Source: Bacteriovoracaceae bacterium
Lineage (GTDB): Bacteria > Bdellovibrionota > Bacteriovoracia > Bacteriovoracales > Bacteriovoracaceae
Reading direction: 5' to 3'
NCBI GenBank assembly: GCA_947377285.1
Contig: CANCFT010000024.1
Coordinates: 1-53,180 of the forward strand
Length of the DNA stretch: 53,180 nucleotides
Under the pieces are notes generated by a model. That model made no database searches and was not told the DNA's origin. It worked only from the letters and a program-made list of their open reading frames with translations. Below, in pieces: positions 52,651 through 53,180 of this stretch. Within the stretch, counting starts at the first letter, position 1. Each line of letters begins with the position of its first letter. The translations under genes were made by a program, and so were the position numbers.

Positions 52651-52659
52651 AGGATAGCT

Positions 52660-53157
52660 ATGATTAAAGATTTGATTACTAAAAATATTCCTAAAAAATT
52701 TCAAGATACATTATTTGTCAGATACTTTGGACTTACAAAAGTACCATTGATTTTTTTTGTTTCTCCGAGTGTCGTTCGCCTTGATGACCAGCAATGTATT
52801 GTAAAAATTCCACTCAATAGACGGACTAAAAATCATCTTGACTCAATGTACTTCGGCGTTTTGGCCACTGGGGCAGATCTCGCAGGAGGATTAGTGGCGA
52901 TGAAAGAAATTTCAGAGTCAAAGAAAAAAGTTGCCTTATCTTTTAAAGATTTTCATGCAGATTTTTTAAAACGAGCTGAAGGCGATGTTCATTTTGTTTG
53001 CACACAAATCCCGGAGATTAAAAAGTTTGTCGCCGAAGTCATAGCGAGTGGAGAGCGAATGAATTTTCCAGTTACAATTGAAGCGATTGTTCCGAGTATT
53101 GAGGCTGATCCAGTCGCCAGATTTACGCTGACACTTTCACTAAAATTAAAAAAATAA
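52660..53157 (+). CDS. Hotdog-fold (DUF4442/PaaI-like thioesterase) protein
   Basis: A 165-residue protein of the hotdog fold. The pattern fits DUF4442 members: an N-terminal helix, NHLDSMYFGVLATGADLAGGLVAM as the hotdog helix with an N-terminal histidine and an inner aspartate, then VALSFKDFHADFLKRAEGDVHF as the following strands. Such proteins often hydrolyse acyl-CoA thioesters; the substrate is unknown. AAAGGA lies before the ATG. It starts nine bases after proC and probably belongs to the putA-proC unit. Confidence 0.78.
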   Translation: MIKDLITKNIPKKFQDTLFVRYFGLTKVPLIFFVSPSVVRLDDQQCIVKIPLNRRTKNHLDSMYFGVLATGADLAGGLVAMKEISESKKKVALSFKDFHADFLKRAEGDVHFVCTQIPEIKKFVAEVIASGERMNFPVTIEAIVPSIEADPVARFTLTLSLKLKK

Positions 53158-53180
53158 TTAAGCTGGGTTTTCTGAGTCGA

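Noticed and set aside
1..53180. tRNA, rRNA, CRISPR, insertion sequences and restriction or defence modules.
   Set aside because: Reading the intergenic regions and all convincing proteins gave none; the intergenic gaps are mostly too short for them.

Overview
The window is AT-rich Gram-negative bacterial chromosome, tightly packed (about 48 genes, only one gene-free stretch over 300 bases), with no rRNA, tRNA, CRISPR array, insertion sequence or prophage module that I can see. The gene set fits a motile, respiring member of the Bdellovibrionota/old Deltaproteobacteria, most likely near Bacteriovorax. It has a proton-type MotA/MotB stator, system II cytochrome c maturation (ResB/CcsA), an EF-G of the spirochaete/delta-proteobacterial/mitochondrial EFG1 kind, a cdaA-cdaR-glmM c-di-AMP operon, a histone-H1-like SWIB protein and many exported hydrolases. 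The taxonomic placement is inference.

Layout. 0-6 kb: queF (minus), a ferrochelatase fused to an MFS transporter, a glyoxalase-II-like hydrolase, an ATP-grasp enzyme and an exported M14 zinc carboxypeptidase. 6-12.1 kb: one long plus-strand operon of a PilZ-GAF-degenerate NtrC-like regulator, cdaA, cdaR, glmM, pdxJ and tsaE. 12.1-14.7 kb: a repeat-rich regulatory region, an Rrf2-family regulator and an overlapping cysteine desulfurase, then a small exported protein. 14.7-20 kb (minus): motA, motB, a small unknown, a methyltransferase-like protein, murJ and a BAX-inhibitor-1 family membrane protein. 20-24 kb: a membrane-anchored methyltransferase, a large exported unknown and a minus-strand unknown. 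24-29 kb: fusA, then LysR regulator / tRNA-nucleotidyltransferase-like / GNAT genes coupled by ATGA overlaps. 29-36.7 kb: accessory-looking genes (winged-helix protein with a G8 tract, DUF3050 protein, exported unknowns, exported serine protease, aldo/keto reductase, and a chemoreceptor with a periplasmic c-type haem site). 36.7-44.9 kb: ccsA, resB, a DUF1624 membrane protein, a penicillin-acylase-family Ntn hydrolase, a thiamine-pyrophosphokinase-like protein, and a small cytochrome c. 45-53 kb: a GNAT protein, the H1-SWIB protein, two copies of a GC-rich repeat, an exported unknown, then putA, proC and a hotdog-fold protein.

Themes. Haem recurs: a haem-synthesis enzyme fused to a transporter, a cytochrome c maturation pair, a c-type cytochrome and a haem-bearing chemoreceptor. 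Second-messenger and motility control recur too: a PilZ regulator heads the c-di-AMP operon, and sigma-28-like promoters precede motA, the chemoreceptor and the exported protein just upstream of it. Three genes have good promoters whose predicted transcription start falls on or within a few bases of the start codon, which points to leaderless mRNAs. The most unusual items are the HemH-MFS fusion with an internal start site at the domain boundary, the cysteine desulfurase that has no ordinary start codon and carries a terminator-like hairpin in its first codons, the PilZ-GAF regulator whose AAA+ domain has lost both the GAFTGA loop and the Walker B aspartate, the G8 tract in a DNA-binding gene, and the paired 44-base GC-rich repeats.
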